From Pedococcus_A sp963730585 (GTDB lineage Bacteria > Actinomycetota > Actinomycetes > Actinomycetales > Dermatophilaceae): 64,000 bases of DNA. The notes beneath the pieces were generated by a model, which saw only the letters and a program-made list of their open reading frames with translations, was not told where the DNA came from and made no database searches. The stretch is taken from positions 124,001 through 188,000 of the forward strand of contig CAVSSL010000008.1 of assembly GCA_963730585.1 (NCBI GenBank). The letters run 5' to 3'. This document shows, one piece after another, positions 1 to 8,660 of the stretch. Each line of letters begins with the position of its first letter. Within the stretch, counting starts at the first letter, position 1. The position numbers and the translations under genes are program-made.

Positions 1-319
1 CCGCTCGCCTCCCGTGGCTGACGCTCATCTGGACGTTGCCGGGGAAGACGGCGAGCAGCAGGGCCGCGCTGGCCCAGCCGGCAGCACGACGGGTGCGCGG
101 GTGCAGCAGCCCCAGGCCACAGGCGAGCTCGGCCACGCCCGAGGCGTAGACCAGCCCGCGGCTGGTCGGCAGGGCCCGTGGGACGAGCGGCTCGAAGACC
201 TCCGGCTTCACCAGGTGGGTGGCGCCCGAGAAGAGGAAGAGCGCGGCCAGCCCGGCCGCGTCCCTGGTGAGCTCCGGGGGCTCGGGGTGCCGGGCCAGGT
301 CGGTGAGGTCGGCGCTCAT
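1..319 (-). CDS. DoxX-like membrane protein (partial, 3' end outside window)
   Basis: About 105 N-terminal residues are visible, read from ATG at 319; the gene runs off the left edge. After a short soluble N-terminus (MSADLTDLARHPEPPEL) come a hydrophobic segment and the stretch FLFSGATHLVKPEVFEPLVP, then a second hydrophobic segment around AELACGLGLL and a third near ASAALLLAVFPGN. This pattern (hydrophobic-G-x-x-H-x-x-K-P, then V-P) is typical of small DoxX/DUF4267-like four-helix membrane proteins whose role is mostly unknown. It is transcribed away from the neighbouring GNAT gene in the same direction. Family assignment is from motif memory only. Confidence 0.72.
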   Translation of the reverse strand, partial: MSADLTDLARHPEPPELTRDAAGLAALFLFSGATHLVKPEVFEPLVPRALPTSRGLVYASGVAELACGLGLLHPRTRRAAGWASAALLLAVFPGNVQMSVSHGRRA

Positions 320-427
320 GGCGCCATCCTCTCAGCGCCGGGCGCGGTTGGTCGGGTGAATCCGGCGGCCCCACGGCATACCGGCCTGTGCCAGTGGTCA
401 CAACAGCAGTGGTCACACGAGCAGTGG

Positions 428-1273
428 TCACAGCAGGACGGTGGTGAAGGAGCCGACGTCGTCGAACCCCACGCGGGCGTAGGTCGCGCGGGCGCTGGCG
501 TTGAAGTCGTTGACGTAGAGCGTGACCCAGGGGGCGCGGGCCTGCATGACCTGCTCGACGACCGCGGCCATGGCGGGTACGGCGAAGCCCTGGCCGCGCA
601 GGCGCGGCGCGAGCCAGACGCCCTGGATCTGGGCGCAGCCCAGGGCCACGGAACCGATGTCGGCCTTGAAGATCACCTCGCCGTCCTCCACCACGACGTA
701 GGTGTGCTGCCGCTCGATGAGGGCCAGCAGTGCCATCCGGTAGGCGTGGCCACCGCCGGTGAAGGGCGGGTAGCCGATCTCGCCGGTGAACATGTGGGCT
801 GCGGCCGGCATGACGATGTCGACCTCGTCAGGGGTGGCCGGCCTCACGCGCGGGTCGAGCTCCACGCCGAGCTCCGAGGGACGGGTCATCGTGCTCATCA
901 GGGGCTGGTGCGGCCGCACGGCGCGGGCCGGACCCCACGTCGGGGACAGCAGCCGCCACAGCTCCGTGACCTGGTCGGTCGGGCCGAGGATCGAGGCGCA
1001 GTGGCGGCGCCAGCGGCGCACCCGCTCGGCGAAGGCGGGGACGCTGAGCGCGTCGGCCTGGACCGGCACGAGGTTGGCACTGGCCCAGCACATCGAGTGC
1101 AGGCGGCCCTCGTCCCGGTAGCCGAGGAGGGTGCCGGGTTGGCTGCTGAGCACGCCCTCGAGGATGCGGGCGGCGACGAAGACGTTGGCGGCGAGGTCGC
1201 GGCTGCAGAGCTCGAGCGCGTCATCGCGGTCGGCTGTGGTCAGCGCCTGGACAGGCGACTTGGTGCGCAGCAC
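428..1273 (-). CDS. GNAT-family N-acetyltransferase with DUF4081-type N-terminal domain
   Basis: 281 residues starting at GTG 1273. The N-terminal half (residues 1-130) is the DUF4081-like region found before actinobacterial GNAT domains. The C-terminal half carries the acetyl-CoA binding pattern: GVWLAPRLRGQGFA (about residues 217-230, the R/Q-x-x-G-x-G/A loop) followed by LYVNDFNASARATYARVGF, the usual GNAT helix-strand ending. Size and domain order match M. tuberculosis Rv2867c, which lies next to gcpE/ispG, rip and dxr, the same neighbours as here. Acceptor substrate is unknown. A TAGGCT box ends six bases before the GTG, so the transcript is probably leaderless and the start is well supported. 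Confidence 0.85.
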   Translation of the reverse strand: MLRTKSPVQALTTADRDDALELCSRDLAANVFVAARILEGVLSSQPGTLLGYRDEGRLHSMCWASANLVPVQADALSVPAFAERVRRWRRHCASILGPTDQVTELWRLLSPTWGPARAVRPHQPLMSTMTRPSELGVELDPRVRPATPDEVDIVMPAAAHMFTGEIGYPPFTGGGHAYRMALLALIERQHTYVVVEDGEVIFKADIGSVALGCAQIQGVWLAPRLRGQGFAVPAMAAVVEQVMQARAPWVTLYVNDFNASARATYARVGFDDVGSFTTVLL

Positions 1274-1279
1274 GAGGTC

Positions 1280-1285
1280 AGCCTA
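1280..1285 (-). promoter_or_regulatory. -10 box of the GNAT gene (leaderless type)
   Basis: TAGGCT on the minus strand, six bases before the GTG at 1273, placing the predicted transcription start at the start codon. No Shine-Dalgarno sequence fits in between. Confidence 0.6.
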
Positions 1286-1338
1286 TGGGCTGACGTGCTC
1301 GGCGGGCGCGTCAATGGGCGCATCGTCGCGGTCGCGAC

Positions 1339-1344
1339 TAGCGT
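1339..1344 (+). promoter_or_regulatory. -10 box of the 41-aa membrane peptide gene
   Basis: TAGCGT lies seven bases before the ATG at 1352. It faces away from the GNAT promoter, so the 78-base gap between the two genes is a compact divergent promoter. Confidence 0.5.
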
Positions 1345-1351
1345 CCGACTC

Positions 1352-1477
1352 ATGCGCATCGGAAGGAACGTGGAAGTCCGTCCGCTCGGCGGGGCGCCTG
1401 GCTGCCTGGCCATGATCCTGTTCTCGATCGTGGCCTCGATCCTGCTGACGGTGCTGCTGAACCTGCTGCTCCGCTGA
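1352..1477 (+). CDS. Small single-span membrane peptide (41 aa)
   Basis: ATG at 1352 gives a 41-residue peptide: a basic N-terminus MRIGRNVEVRPLGG, then APGCLAMI and one continuous hydrophobic helix (about residues 18-40) ending in LLNLLLR. I recall similar tiny proteins with a 'GGAPGCL' motif before one transmembrane helix in many actinobacteria, but know no function. A leaderless-type -10 box just upstream and a tidy length support a real gene. It could act as a regulatory or assembly subunit of a larger membrane protein; that is inference. Confidence 0.55.
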   Translation: MRIGRNVEVRPLGGAPGCLAMILFSIVASILLTVLLNLLLR

Positions 1478-1626
1478 CCTCGTCCACAAGCCACCTCTCC
1501 GGAGTCCCACCGTCCACAGGCCATCGTTTCTGGGTTGCACAGAGCCAGCCGGTATGCCGCGAATTCCGTTGCGCTGCAATGGTTCCCGTGGCTGTCGCGC
1601 GAAGTTGGGTTGTCGGTGCCCTGTCC

Positions 1627-1632
1627 TACGGT
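1627..1632 (+). promoter_or_regulatory. -10 box of the HNH endonuclease gene
   Basis: TACGGT ends seven bases before the ATG at 1640, which supports that start over the in-frame upstream possibilities. Confidence 0.5.
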
Positions 1633-1639
1633 TGTCGTC

Positions 1640-2973
1640 ATGGAGGGGAACCAGCAGCATGGCTCGGGGGCGGACACCGTCCTGAGCCTGGACGAGCACG
1701 TTGAGCGGATCGAGGCCGCTCGCTCCTCCTTGTCCGTGCTGCGCGAGGTGCTGTGGCAGGCACCCAGTGGTGGTGGACCACACGGCCTGTCCGACCTCCT
1801 CGGCAAGGTCGACGCCCTCGGGACGGCGTGCGACGCCGGCCGGGTCGCCGTGGTCCATGAGGCGATGAACCGGGGTGAGACCTCCGGCGGGTCGGCGGCC
1901 CTGACCACCGTGCAGTGGGTCCGGCACCACGCCCCGTCGACGATCGCCGGTGGGGCGGGCACGGTGGTGTCGCTGGCGCAGGCGTTCCAGAAGCGAACGA
2001 ACGCCCCGGTGAAGGAGGCGCTCGAGTCCGGGCCGGCTGCCGGTGAAGTCCGCGGCCGCGGTGGTCTCCGAGGCGGACAAGCTGCGCCCATTGCTGGCCG
2101 AGGGCGCCGAACCGCACGTCCTCGAGGGGCTGATCAGCATGGCCGAGCAGCACGGCCCGTCCGGGTGCCGGATGCTGCGGGACGCCCTGGTGGCCAAGTA
2201 CGGACGCGAGGGTGTGTTGCAGGACCAGCAGACCATGGGCAAGTCCTTCATCCGCCTCTCCCAGCCGACCGACACCGGCGCCGGGACATTCGAGTACCGC
2301 CTCACGTTGGACGTCGAGGGCAAGGCCGTCCTCGAGGCGGCGCTGGGCCCGCTGTCGGCGCCGCAGCCGGTGGACGGGGAACGCGACCTCCGGAGCAGCG
2401 ACCGGCGCCGCGGGGACGCGTTCGTCGAGATCGTCCGGCGGGCGGTCGCGGCCGGGGAGGAACGGGGCAAGAACAACAAGACCACCCTCGTGCTGACCAT
2501 GTCCTACGAGGACCTCAAGGACCGGCTCGGCGCCGCCACCACCCTGGGTGGCCTGGATGCCGGCACCCACCTGGCCCCGGAGACGGTGCGCCGGTTGTGC
2601 TGCGACGGGTCGATCATCCCCATCGTCCTCGGGTCCAACGGGGAGGTGCTGGACCAGGGGCGGGAGGAGCGGTACTTCACCGATGCGCAGACGAAACGGA
2701 TGTGGCTGCGCGACGGCGGCTGCACGTATCCCGGCTGCTCAGCCCCGCCGCAGTGGACGGACGCACACCACCTGGTCCACTGGGCAGACTTCGGGGTCTC
2801 CGACCTTCAGAACGGGGCACTGCTGTGCGGGCGGCACCACACGACCGTGCACAACCGAAGGCTCGCCGGCCGGGTCGTGACGGGGGCGTTCGGGGAACGC
2901 GTCGAGTGGGACCTCACCCCGCGGCTCCTACGACGAGCTGCTGGCCAGGCGGGCCGCGCAGGAACCAGCGTGA
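1640..2973 (+). pseudogene. DUF222/HNH endonuclease domain protein, frameshifted twice
   Basis: The N-terminal part (MEGNQQHGSGADTVLSLDEH...) has the helical DUF222 region; the C-terminal part has a complete HNH zinc-finger nuclease motif: CTYPGCSAPPQWTDAHHLVHW, then GALLCGRHHTTVHN (2721-2860). The frame is lost at a GGG run near 2030-2032 (removing one G restores LPVKSAAAVVSEADKL) and again near 2917-2922 (removing one C restores TPGSYDELLARRAAQEPA and the stop at 2971-2973). Such proteins are abundant, multicopy and often strain-specific in actinobacteria, with no settled role (restriction-like, intein-like or phage-related use has been suggested). Since all catalytic residues are intact, either a recent lesion or sequencing insertions could explain the breaks. 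Confidence 0.85.
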
Positions 2974-2985
2974 CCCCGCCCCGCA

Positions 2986-3005
2986 CCCCGCCGACACCGG
3001 CGGGG
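2986..3005 (+). terminator. Hairpin terminator after the HNH gene
   Basis: Perfect 8-bp inverted repeat CCCCGCCG / CGGCGGGG with a four-base loop, 12 bases after the HNH stop codon. There is no T run, as is common for actinobacterial terminators. Confidence 0.55.
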
Positions 3006-3042
3006 CCACAGCCATGTCGGGAGGTCGATTCGCCCGTTTCGA

Positions 3043-3048
3043 TATCGT
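3043..3048 (+). promoter_or_regulatory. -10 box of the 320-aa membrane protein gene
   Basis: TATCGT is located six bases before the ATG at 3055, the leaderless spacing seen repeatedly in this window. Confidence 0.5.
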
Positions 3049-3054
3049 TGGCGC

Positions 3055-4017
3055 ATGCGCTGGGGGGATGTGCGGGTACGCCATGGTGTCCTGGGTCTTG
3101 CGACGGGGGCGGCGGCCGCCCTTTTCGGGCTGCTCCCCTGGATTGCGACCGGGATGCACCTCCCGCTCCAGAACCTGTGGGCAGACCCCTCCGTGACCCG
3201 GTCGGACATGCCGATCGCGCTCCTGCCGTTCAGTCAGTACCAGGTGACGCTCGTCGCGGCGCTGGTGCTGGTCGGTTCAGCCACTGCCGGGCTGCTGGTC
3301 CGGCTTCTCGGGCGACGGCTCCTCCCCGTCGGGCGCTGGTCGGCCCTGGCAGGAGTGCTCCTGGTCCAGCTGGTCGCCCTCGTGCAGACCACCGTGGTGA
3401 CCGAAGCGGGGCTCCATCCCGCACCGAGCGCCCAGGGCGTCGCCGACCCGATGACGAACGCCTCGGAGCTCTACCTCACAGCACTGGTCGCTGGCACCCT
3501 CGGCATGATCGCGCTCGGTGCGGTGGTGTTCTCGGTGCTCGCGACCGCGCCGAGCCCGGTTGCCGTCGTCGCCCTCGCAGTGGCGTCGCTGGCGTTCGGC
3601 GCCTGGAGCAACGGCCTGGTGGCTCCGATCAGCCGGGTTCCCGATGACTCGACGGCGACGACGCTCCGCCTGATCCGCTGGCTCCCTGCGGTCGTGACGG
3701 GGATCGGGGTCGCTGCCACTCGGCTGCGGAGCCCGGCCCGTGTCATGGGCGCGGGTGTCGCGGCCCTGGTGGTGTGGGTCGGCACTGCGGCCGTCACCGC
3801 CGTGGCGAGCGCCGTCGGGTCACGGGTGCTGCTCGCCCGCCCCCGGGAGCTCGCGGACTATGCGGCGGCGGTCTTCCAGGCGGCGCTCGGGCCCGCGGGC
3901 CACGGTTTGGGCCTGGCCGCCGCGGCGGCTGTCATCGGCACGACGGGTGCGTTGGTCGTCGCCCTCACAGTTCGTTGGCGAGGGCGACCCATCGGATCTG
4001 ACGCCGCGTCAGCTTGA
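3055..4017 (+). CDS. Polytopic membrane protein of unknown function (320 aa)
   Basis: I do not recognise the family. The protein has about eight hydrophobic segments: near residues 10-33, 62-85, 95-115, 143-165, 168-187, 205-222, 230-255 and 285-308. Between the first two lies an extracytoplasmic-looking loop (LPLQNLWADPSVTRSDMP), and between segments three and four another polar loop. There is no signal for enzymatic activity or transporter motifs. It stands alone between the HNH gene and the convergent methyltransferase gene, with its own leaderless-type promoter. The region after it (4018-4106) is a short convergent gap with nothing obvious. Confidence 0.7.
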   Translation: MRWGDVRVRHGVLGLATGAAAALFGLLPWIATGMHLPLQNLWADPSVTRSDMPIALLPFSQYQVTLVAALVLVGSATAGLLVRLLGRRLLPVGRWSALAGVLLVQLVALVQTTVVTEAGLHPAPSAQGVADPMTNASELYLTALVAGTLGMIALGAVVFSVLATAPSPVAVVALAVASLAFGAWSNGLVAPISRVPDDSTATTLRLIRWLPAVVTGIGVAATRLRSPARVMGAGVAALVVWVGTAAVTAVASAVGSRVLLARPRELADYAAAVFQAALGPAGHGLGLAAAAAVIGTTGALVVALTVRWRGRPIGSDAASA

Positions 4018-4106
4018 TCCCCCACCTCGAGGCCACCGGCGGTTCCCGAAGCGACGGTCGTCCCGCTTCCGGCCGCCTTGGTTCCGCATCCCGGACGAGG
4101 TCAGCG

Positions 4107-4796
4107 TCAGCGCTGAGCGAGGATGAAGGCCTGCTGGACGCTCTCGGTGTCGTCCGGCTCGCGCAGCAGGCTGGCCTGGACGGAGAAGCCTGCGCGGCGC
4201 AGCCCGTCCTCGACCACGGTGGGCTGCCACCGGCGGTAGTCGAGCTCGACGCGTTCGCCACCGGCCTCCCGCTCGACCCGCCGCACGTCGTCACCGACCT
4301 GGAAGGCCAGCAGCACCGGGGCGCCCGGTCGCAGCGCCCGGTGGAACTCCGCCAGCGCCGCCGGCAGCTGGTCCGGCAGCAGGTGGATGATCGAGTAGAA
4401 GGCGAGGACCCCAGCGAGCGACCCGTCGGGGACGTCGAGCTCCAGCATCGAGCCCTCGACGAAGCGCAGGTGCGGGTGGTCGCGGCGGGCCGCAGCGACC
4501 ATCGCCGGAGTGACGTCGACGCCGAACGCGTCGAGGCCCAGGGCGTGCAGGTGCGCGGTGAGGCGCCCGAGCCCGCAGCCCACATCGGCGACCGGCCCCG
4601 GCTGTGCGGCACGGTCACCCAGGACGAGGTCCGCAAAGACCTGGAGCACGGCCCGGTCCCACGGCTTGGTCGCGAGGTCGGTGCTCATCCGGTCCGGGAA
4701 GTGGGCCCCGAGGAGGGTGTAGCCGCGGCGGACCTCCTCGAGGTTGACGACGTGCGACCGCTGCGAGACCGGGGAGGTCGACGACGGGCGGGTCAC
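4107..4796 (-). CDS. Class I SAM-dependent methyltransferase
   Basis: 229 residues from GTG 4796, whose GTGA overlaps the ispG stop codon, a usual sign of translational coupling. SAM-binding motif I is clear: VADVGCGLGRLTAHL (residues 69-83), followed by the acidic end of strand 2 (GVDVTPAMV) and motif with LAFYSIIHLLP, then a C-terminal sheet region (ELDYRRWQPTVVEDGLRRAGF). The fold is that of small-molecule methyltransferases such as UbiE/Tam; the substrate cannot be read from sequence. It ends a dxr-rip-ispG-methyltransferase run, so it may be co-expressed with isoprenoid precursor genes. Confidence 0.85.
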   Translation of the reverse strand: MTRPSSTSPVSQRSHVVNLEEVRRGYTLLGAHFPDRMSTDLATKPWDRAVLQVFADLVLGDRAAQPGPVADVGCGLGRLTAHLHALGLDAFGVDVTPAMVAAARRDHPHLRFVEGSMLELDVPDGSLAGVLAFYSIIHLLPDQLPAALAEFHRALRPGAPVLLAFQVGDDVRRVEREAGGERVELDYRRWQPTVVEDGLRRAGFSVQASLLREPDDTESVQQAFILAQR

Positions 4797-5953
4797 CCGA
4801 CGGTGACGCTGGGGGCGCCCGCGCTCTCCTCGTCGATGGGCTCGCCCATCTCCTCGGCGATGCGCATGGCCTCCTCGATCAGGGTCTCCACGATCTGCGA
4901 CTCCGGCACGGTCTTGATGACCTCGCCCTTGACGAAGATCTGGCCCTTGCCGTTGCCGGACGCCACACCGAGGTCGGCCTCGCGGGCCTCCCCCGGCCCG
5001 TTGACGACACAGCCCATGACCGCCACGCGCAGGGGCACGGTCATGCCCTCGAGGCCGGCGGTGACCTCGTCGGCGAGCTTGTAGACGTCGACCTGGGCGC
5101 GACCGCACGAGGGGCACGAGACGATCTCGAGCTTGCGCGGCTTGAGGTTCAGCGACTGCAGGATCTGGTTGCCGACCTTGACCTCCTCGACGGGAGGCGC
5201 CGACAGCGAGACCCGGATGGTGTCGCCGATGCCCTTGGAGAGCAGCGCACCGAAGGCGGTGGCCGACTTGATCGTGCCCTGGAACGCCGGGCCGGCCTCG
5301 GTCACGCCGAGGTGCAGCGGCCAGTCGCCCCGTTCGGAGAGCAGCTCGTAGGCCCGCACCATGACGACCGGGTCGTTGTGCTTGACCGAGATCTTGAAGT
5401 CGTGGAAGTCGTGCTCCTCGAAGAGGCTGGCCTCCCACACGGCCGACTCGACGAGCGCCTCGGCGGTGGGCTTGCCGTACTTCTCGAGCAGCCGGGGGTC
5501 GAGCGAGCCGGCGTTGACGCCGATCCGGATCGAGACGCCGGCGTCCTTGGCCGCCTGGGCGATCTGCTTGACCTGGTCGTCGAACTTGCGGATGTTGCCC
5601 GGGTTCACCCGCACTGCGGCACACCCGGCGTCGATCGCGGCGTAGACGTACTTCGGCTGGAAGTGGATGTCGGCGATGACCGGGATCTGCGACTTCTTCG
5701 CGATGGCCGGCAGCGCGTCGGCGTCGTCCTGGCTGGGGCACGCCACGCGCACGATGTCGCAGCCGGATGCCGTGAGCTCCGCGATCTGCTGCAGGGTCGC
5801 GTTGATGTCCGTGGTGGGCGTCGTGCACATCGACTGCACCGAGATGGGTGCGTCGCCGCCGACCTCGACCTTCCCCACCCGGATCTTGCGGGTCTTGCGG
5901 CGCGGGGCCAGCACGGGGGCGGGTGCGGAGGGCATGCCAAGCGAAACGGTCAT
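4793..5953 (-). CDS. ispG: 4-hydroxy-3-methylbut-2-enyl diphosphate synthase (flavodoxin/ferredoxin)
   Basis: 386 residues; the sixth enzyme of the MEP isoprenoid pathway, converting methylerythritol cyclodiphosphate to HMBPP with a [4Fe-4S] cluster. The N-terminal TIM barrel begins with VGKVEVGGDAPISVQSMCTT and contains VNPGNIR and KISVKHND. The C-terminal domain holds the cluster ligands Cys280 and Cys283 (SCPSCGR), Cys315 (GCVVNGPGE) and Glu322. Length is normal for the two-domain bacterial form. It lies downstream of rip and dxr as in mycobacteria. A 34-base gap separates it from the rip stop, with GGGAG upstream of the ATG as a weak ribosome site. Confidence 0.97.
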   Translation of the reverse strand: MTVSLGMPSAPAPVLAPRRKTRKIRVGKVEVGGDAPISVQSMCTTPTTDINATLQQIAELTASGCDIVRVACPSQDDADALPAIAKKSQIPVIADIHFQPKYVYAAIDAGCAAVRVNPGNIRKFDDQVKQIAQAAKDAGVSIRIGVNAGSLDPRLLEKYGKPTAEALVESAVWEASLFEEHDFHDFKISVKHNDPVVMVRAYELLSERGDWPLHLGVTEAGPAFQGTIKSATAFGALLSKGIGDTIRVSLSAPPVEEVKVGNQILQSLNLKPRKLEIVSCPSCGRAQVDVYKLADEVTAGLEGMTVPLRVAVMGCVVNGPGEAREADLGVASGNGKGQIFVKGEVIKTVPESQIVETLIEEAMRIAEEMGEPIDEESAGAPSVTVG

Positions 5954-5987
5954 GGAGGAAGTATCTCCCAGAAGGTGTGAGGTGCCG

Positions 5988-7334
5988 TCAGCCGCCGAGG
6001 CGGACGGGGTTGACGATGTCGGCGTAGATGAGCAGGACGGACATCACGATGAGCACCGACGACACGGCATACGCCACCGGCAGGGCCTTGGCGACGTCGA
6101 CGTAGCCGGGGTCGGGCCGCCCCAGCAGCCGGGCGGCGTGACGCTTCAGGCCCTCCCAGAGGGCTCCCGCGACGTGCCCGCCGTCGAGCGGGAGCAGCGG
6201 GATGAGGTTGAAGACGAACAGTGCCAGGTTGAGCGAGGCGATGAGGCCCACGAGCGTGACGAACTTCGCCATCGTGCCGCCGTCGATCCGAGAGGTGTCC
6301 GTGCTGGCCACCTCGCCCGCGACGCGGCCGACGCCGACCACGGAGATCGGGCCCTCGGGGTCGCGCTCGCCGGAGCCGAAGGCGGCCCGTGCGACACCGA
6401 CCATCTTCTCGGGGATCTTGAGCACGACGCCGGCAGTGCGGGCGACCTGCTCCCCGATGAGGCCGGGCACGGCGGAGACCGGCTGCTGGACGATCTCCGG
6501 GGTGCCGCTGGTGCCGAGGAACCCGGCCCGCTCGGTGACGACCTTGCCGGCGTCGTCGGTCTGCGGGCGGCCCTGGTCGTCGTAGACGGGCAGGTCGAGC
6601 ACGAGCGGCTTGGCGGTCACGGTCTGCCGCTCGCCGCCCCGCTCGAACACGACGGTCATGGGCTTGTCGAGGTTCCCGCGGATGGCGACGCGGACGTCGT
6701 CCCACGTCTTCACCGGTGTGCCGGCGACCGAGACCAGCACGTCGCCCGGCTTCAGCCCGGCGGCGTTGGCCGGGGCGACCGGCATGTCGGGGGTGCACTT
6801 CTCGGAGGTGTTCTGGCCGGCCGTCTTGACGTCGACGCACTCGCTGACGCTGGAGAGCTTCGGCGTCACCTCGGGCAGCCCGTACAGGGTGAAGATGCCG
6901 CCGAACAGCACGATGGCGATGATGAGGTTCATCGTGGGTCCACCGAGCATGACGACGAGCTTCTTCGGCACCGAGAGGCGGTAGAACACCCGCTTCTCGT
7001 CGCCGGGCTGGACCTCCTCGAGGCTCTGCTGGCGGGCCTCGTCCATGAGCTGGGAGAACCGGCCGGTGCTCGAGACGCGCACCTTCGTGGGGTCGTCACC
7101 CGGCTTCGGCGGGAACATGCCGATCATCCGGATGTAGCCGCCGAGCGGGATGGCCTTCAGGCCGTACTCCGTCTCGCCGCGGCGGCGGGACCACACGGTG
7201 GGGCCGAAGCCGACCATGTACTGGGTGACCTTCACGCCGAACTTCTTGGCCGGCACGAGGTGGCCGACCTCGTGGAGGGCGATCGACGCTCCGATGCCGA
7301 AGGCGACGAAGAGGACGCCGAGCAGGTACATCAC
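5988..7334 (-). CDS. rip1: Rip1/RseP-type site-2 protease (M50 metalloprotease)
   Basis: 448 residues; an intramembrane zinc protease that cleaves anti-sigma factors and other single-span proteins after a site-1 cut. The first transmembrane helix has the zinc motif HEVGH (residues 21-25); near the C-terminus NLIPLLPLDGGHV supplies the third ligand region (LDG). Between them is a PDZ domain (AAGLKPGDVLVSVAG...) as in RseP and mycobacterial Rip1, and the family marker VMLGGPTMNL. Start is either GTG 7334, overlapping the dxr stop by four bases, or ATG 7331; both imply coupling to dxr. Which sigma pathways it serves is not visible here. Confidence 0.95.
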   Translation of the reverse strand: MMYLLGVLFVAFGIGASIALHEVGHLVPAKKFGVKVTQYMVGFGPTVWSRRRGETEYGLKAIPLGGYIRMIGMFPPKPGDDPTKVRVSSTGRFSQLMDEARQQSLEEVQPGDEKRVFYRLSVPKKLVVMLGGPTMNLIIAIVLFGGIFTLYGLPEVTPKLSSVSECVDVKTAGQNTSEKCTPDMPVAPANAAGLKPGDVLVSVAGTPVKTWDDVRVAIRGNLDKPMTVVFERGGERQTVTAKPLVLDLPVYDDQGRPQTDDAGKVVTERAGFLGTSGTPEIVQQPVSAVPGLIGEQVARTAGVVLKIPEKMVGVARAAFGSGERDPEGPISVVGVGRVAGEVASTDTSRIDGGTMAKFVTLVGLIASLNLALFVFNLIPLLPLDGGHVAGALWEGLKRHAARLLGRPDPGYVDVAKALPVAYAVSSVLIVMSVLLIYADIVNPVRLGG

Positions 7335-8594
7335 GTGGCGGCCCCTGCGGTCTCGGTGGCTTCAGCGTCGATCTGCGGCAAACCCAACACCTTCCGTGCG
7401 CGTGCGCGGGCCCAGGCGTCGGCCCGCATCACCCCGTCAACGCTCAGCTGACCTGAATCACTCCCGGCCGCCGAACCGTGCTCAACGCTGTGCTCGTCAA
7501 CACTGTGCTCGTCGACGACCCGCGAGACGGTGTCGACGATGTCCAGGAAGCCGATGGCCCCGTCGTGGAACGCGTCGACCCCCACCTCGTTCGCGGCGTT
7601 GTAGACCGCAGGGTACGTGCCGCCCGCCTCGCCGACCTGCCGGGCGAGCCGAACCGCGGGGAACGCGTCGTCGTCGAGCGGGAAGAAGTCCCACGACTGC
7701 GCCTGCGTCCAGTCGCACGGCACGTCGACGTCGGCCAGCCGCTCCGGCCACGACAGGCCCAGGGCGATCGGCACCAGCATCCGCGGCGGCCCCATCTGCG
7801 CGATCGTCGAGCCGTCGTGGAACTCCACCATCGAGTGGATCCACTGCTGGGGGTGGACCACGACGTCGATGCGCTCGAACGGGATGTCGAAGAGCAGGTG
7901 GGCCTCGATGACCTCGAGTCCCTTGTTGACCAGGGTCGCCGAGTTGGTCGTGACGACGCGGCCCATGGCGTAGTTCGGGTGCGCCAGTGCCTCAGTGGGG
8001 GTGACGTCGCGCAGCTGCTCGCGGGTGCGGCCGCGGAACGGGCCACCGCTGGCCGTGACGACCAGCCGCCGCACCTCCTCCGACCGCCCTCCGCGCAGGC
8101 TCTGGGCGATCGCCGAGTGCTCGGAGTCGACGGGCACGATCTGGTCGGGACGCGCCGCGGCCTTGACGAGGGGGCCGCCGATGATGAGCGACTCCTTGTT
8201 GGCCAGCGCCAGCACCGAGCCCGCCTCCAGCGCCGCGAGCGTCGGGCGCAGCCCGATCGAGCCGGTGATCCCGTTGAGCACGACGTCGGCGCCGCACCCG
8301 GCGGCGACGCATGCTCGCCGTCTCCCCCACCACGACCTCCGGTCGGTATGCCGCGTGGCCGGCCTGCGCGGCATACGCACCGATGGCGTCGGTGACCTCC
8401 TCGCGGGTGGCGTTGGCGACGGCCACGAGCGGCGTCCGGGTCGCCACGGCCTGTTGCGCGACGAGGTCGACGTTCCCGCCGGCGCTCAGTGCGGCGACGG
8501 TGAACCGGTCGGGGTTGCGGGCGATGACGTCGAGGGCCTGGGTGCCGATCGAGCCGGTGGACCCGAGCACGGCAACGGAGCGGGAGGAAGTCAC
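7331..8594 (-). pseudogene. dxr: 1-deoxy-D-xylulose 5-phosphate reductoisomerase, frame broken once
   Basis: Catalyses the first committed MEP step, DXP to MEP with NADPH. The N-terminal NADPH site VAVLGSTGSIGTQALDVI and the catalytic regions NGITGSIGLRPTL, LALANKESLI, VDSEHSA, TASGGPFRG and VYNAANEVGVDAF are all present but in two frames. The break is at about 8305-8311; deleting one base there joins GETAS to VAAGCGADVVLNG. GTG 8594 is the likely start, preceded by GGGGGAG at nine bases; an ATG at 8612 is the alternative. The gene should be essential if this is the only isoprenoid route, so a sequencing insertion is more likely than true loss. A linker near the C-terminus repeats DEHSV twice. 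Confidence 0.9.
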
Positions 8595-8660
8595 TGCCTC
8601 ATTCTCCCCCATCGACCACACCCTGCCGGACGGGCGTGGTCCCCGCCCGGCAGGGCGGGC

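Noticed and set aside
14..1477. A 487-residue open frame on the plus strand opposite the GNAT gene
   Set aside because: It is a GC-skew shadow. The minus-strand GNAT gene explains the coding pattern; only the last 41 codons, which have their own start and -10 box, were kept as a gene.
1640..2973. Group II intron or homing element because of the HNH motif
   Set aside because: The DUF222+HNH layout is the common free-standing actinobacterial family; no intron or intein features nearby.
5667..7451. A 594-residue plus-strand frame opposite rip/ispG
   Set aside because: Low-complexity Asp/Gly/His/Arg composition with no motifs and exactly antisense to two well-supported genes.
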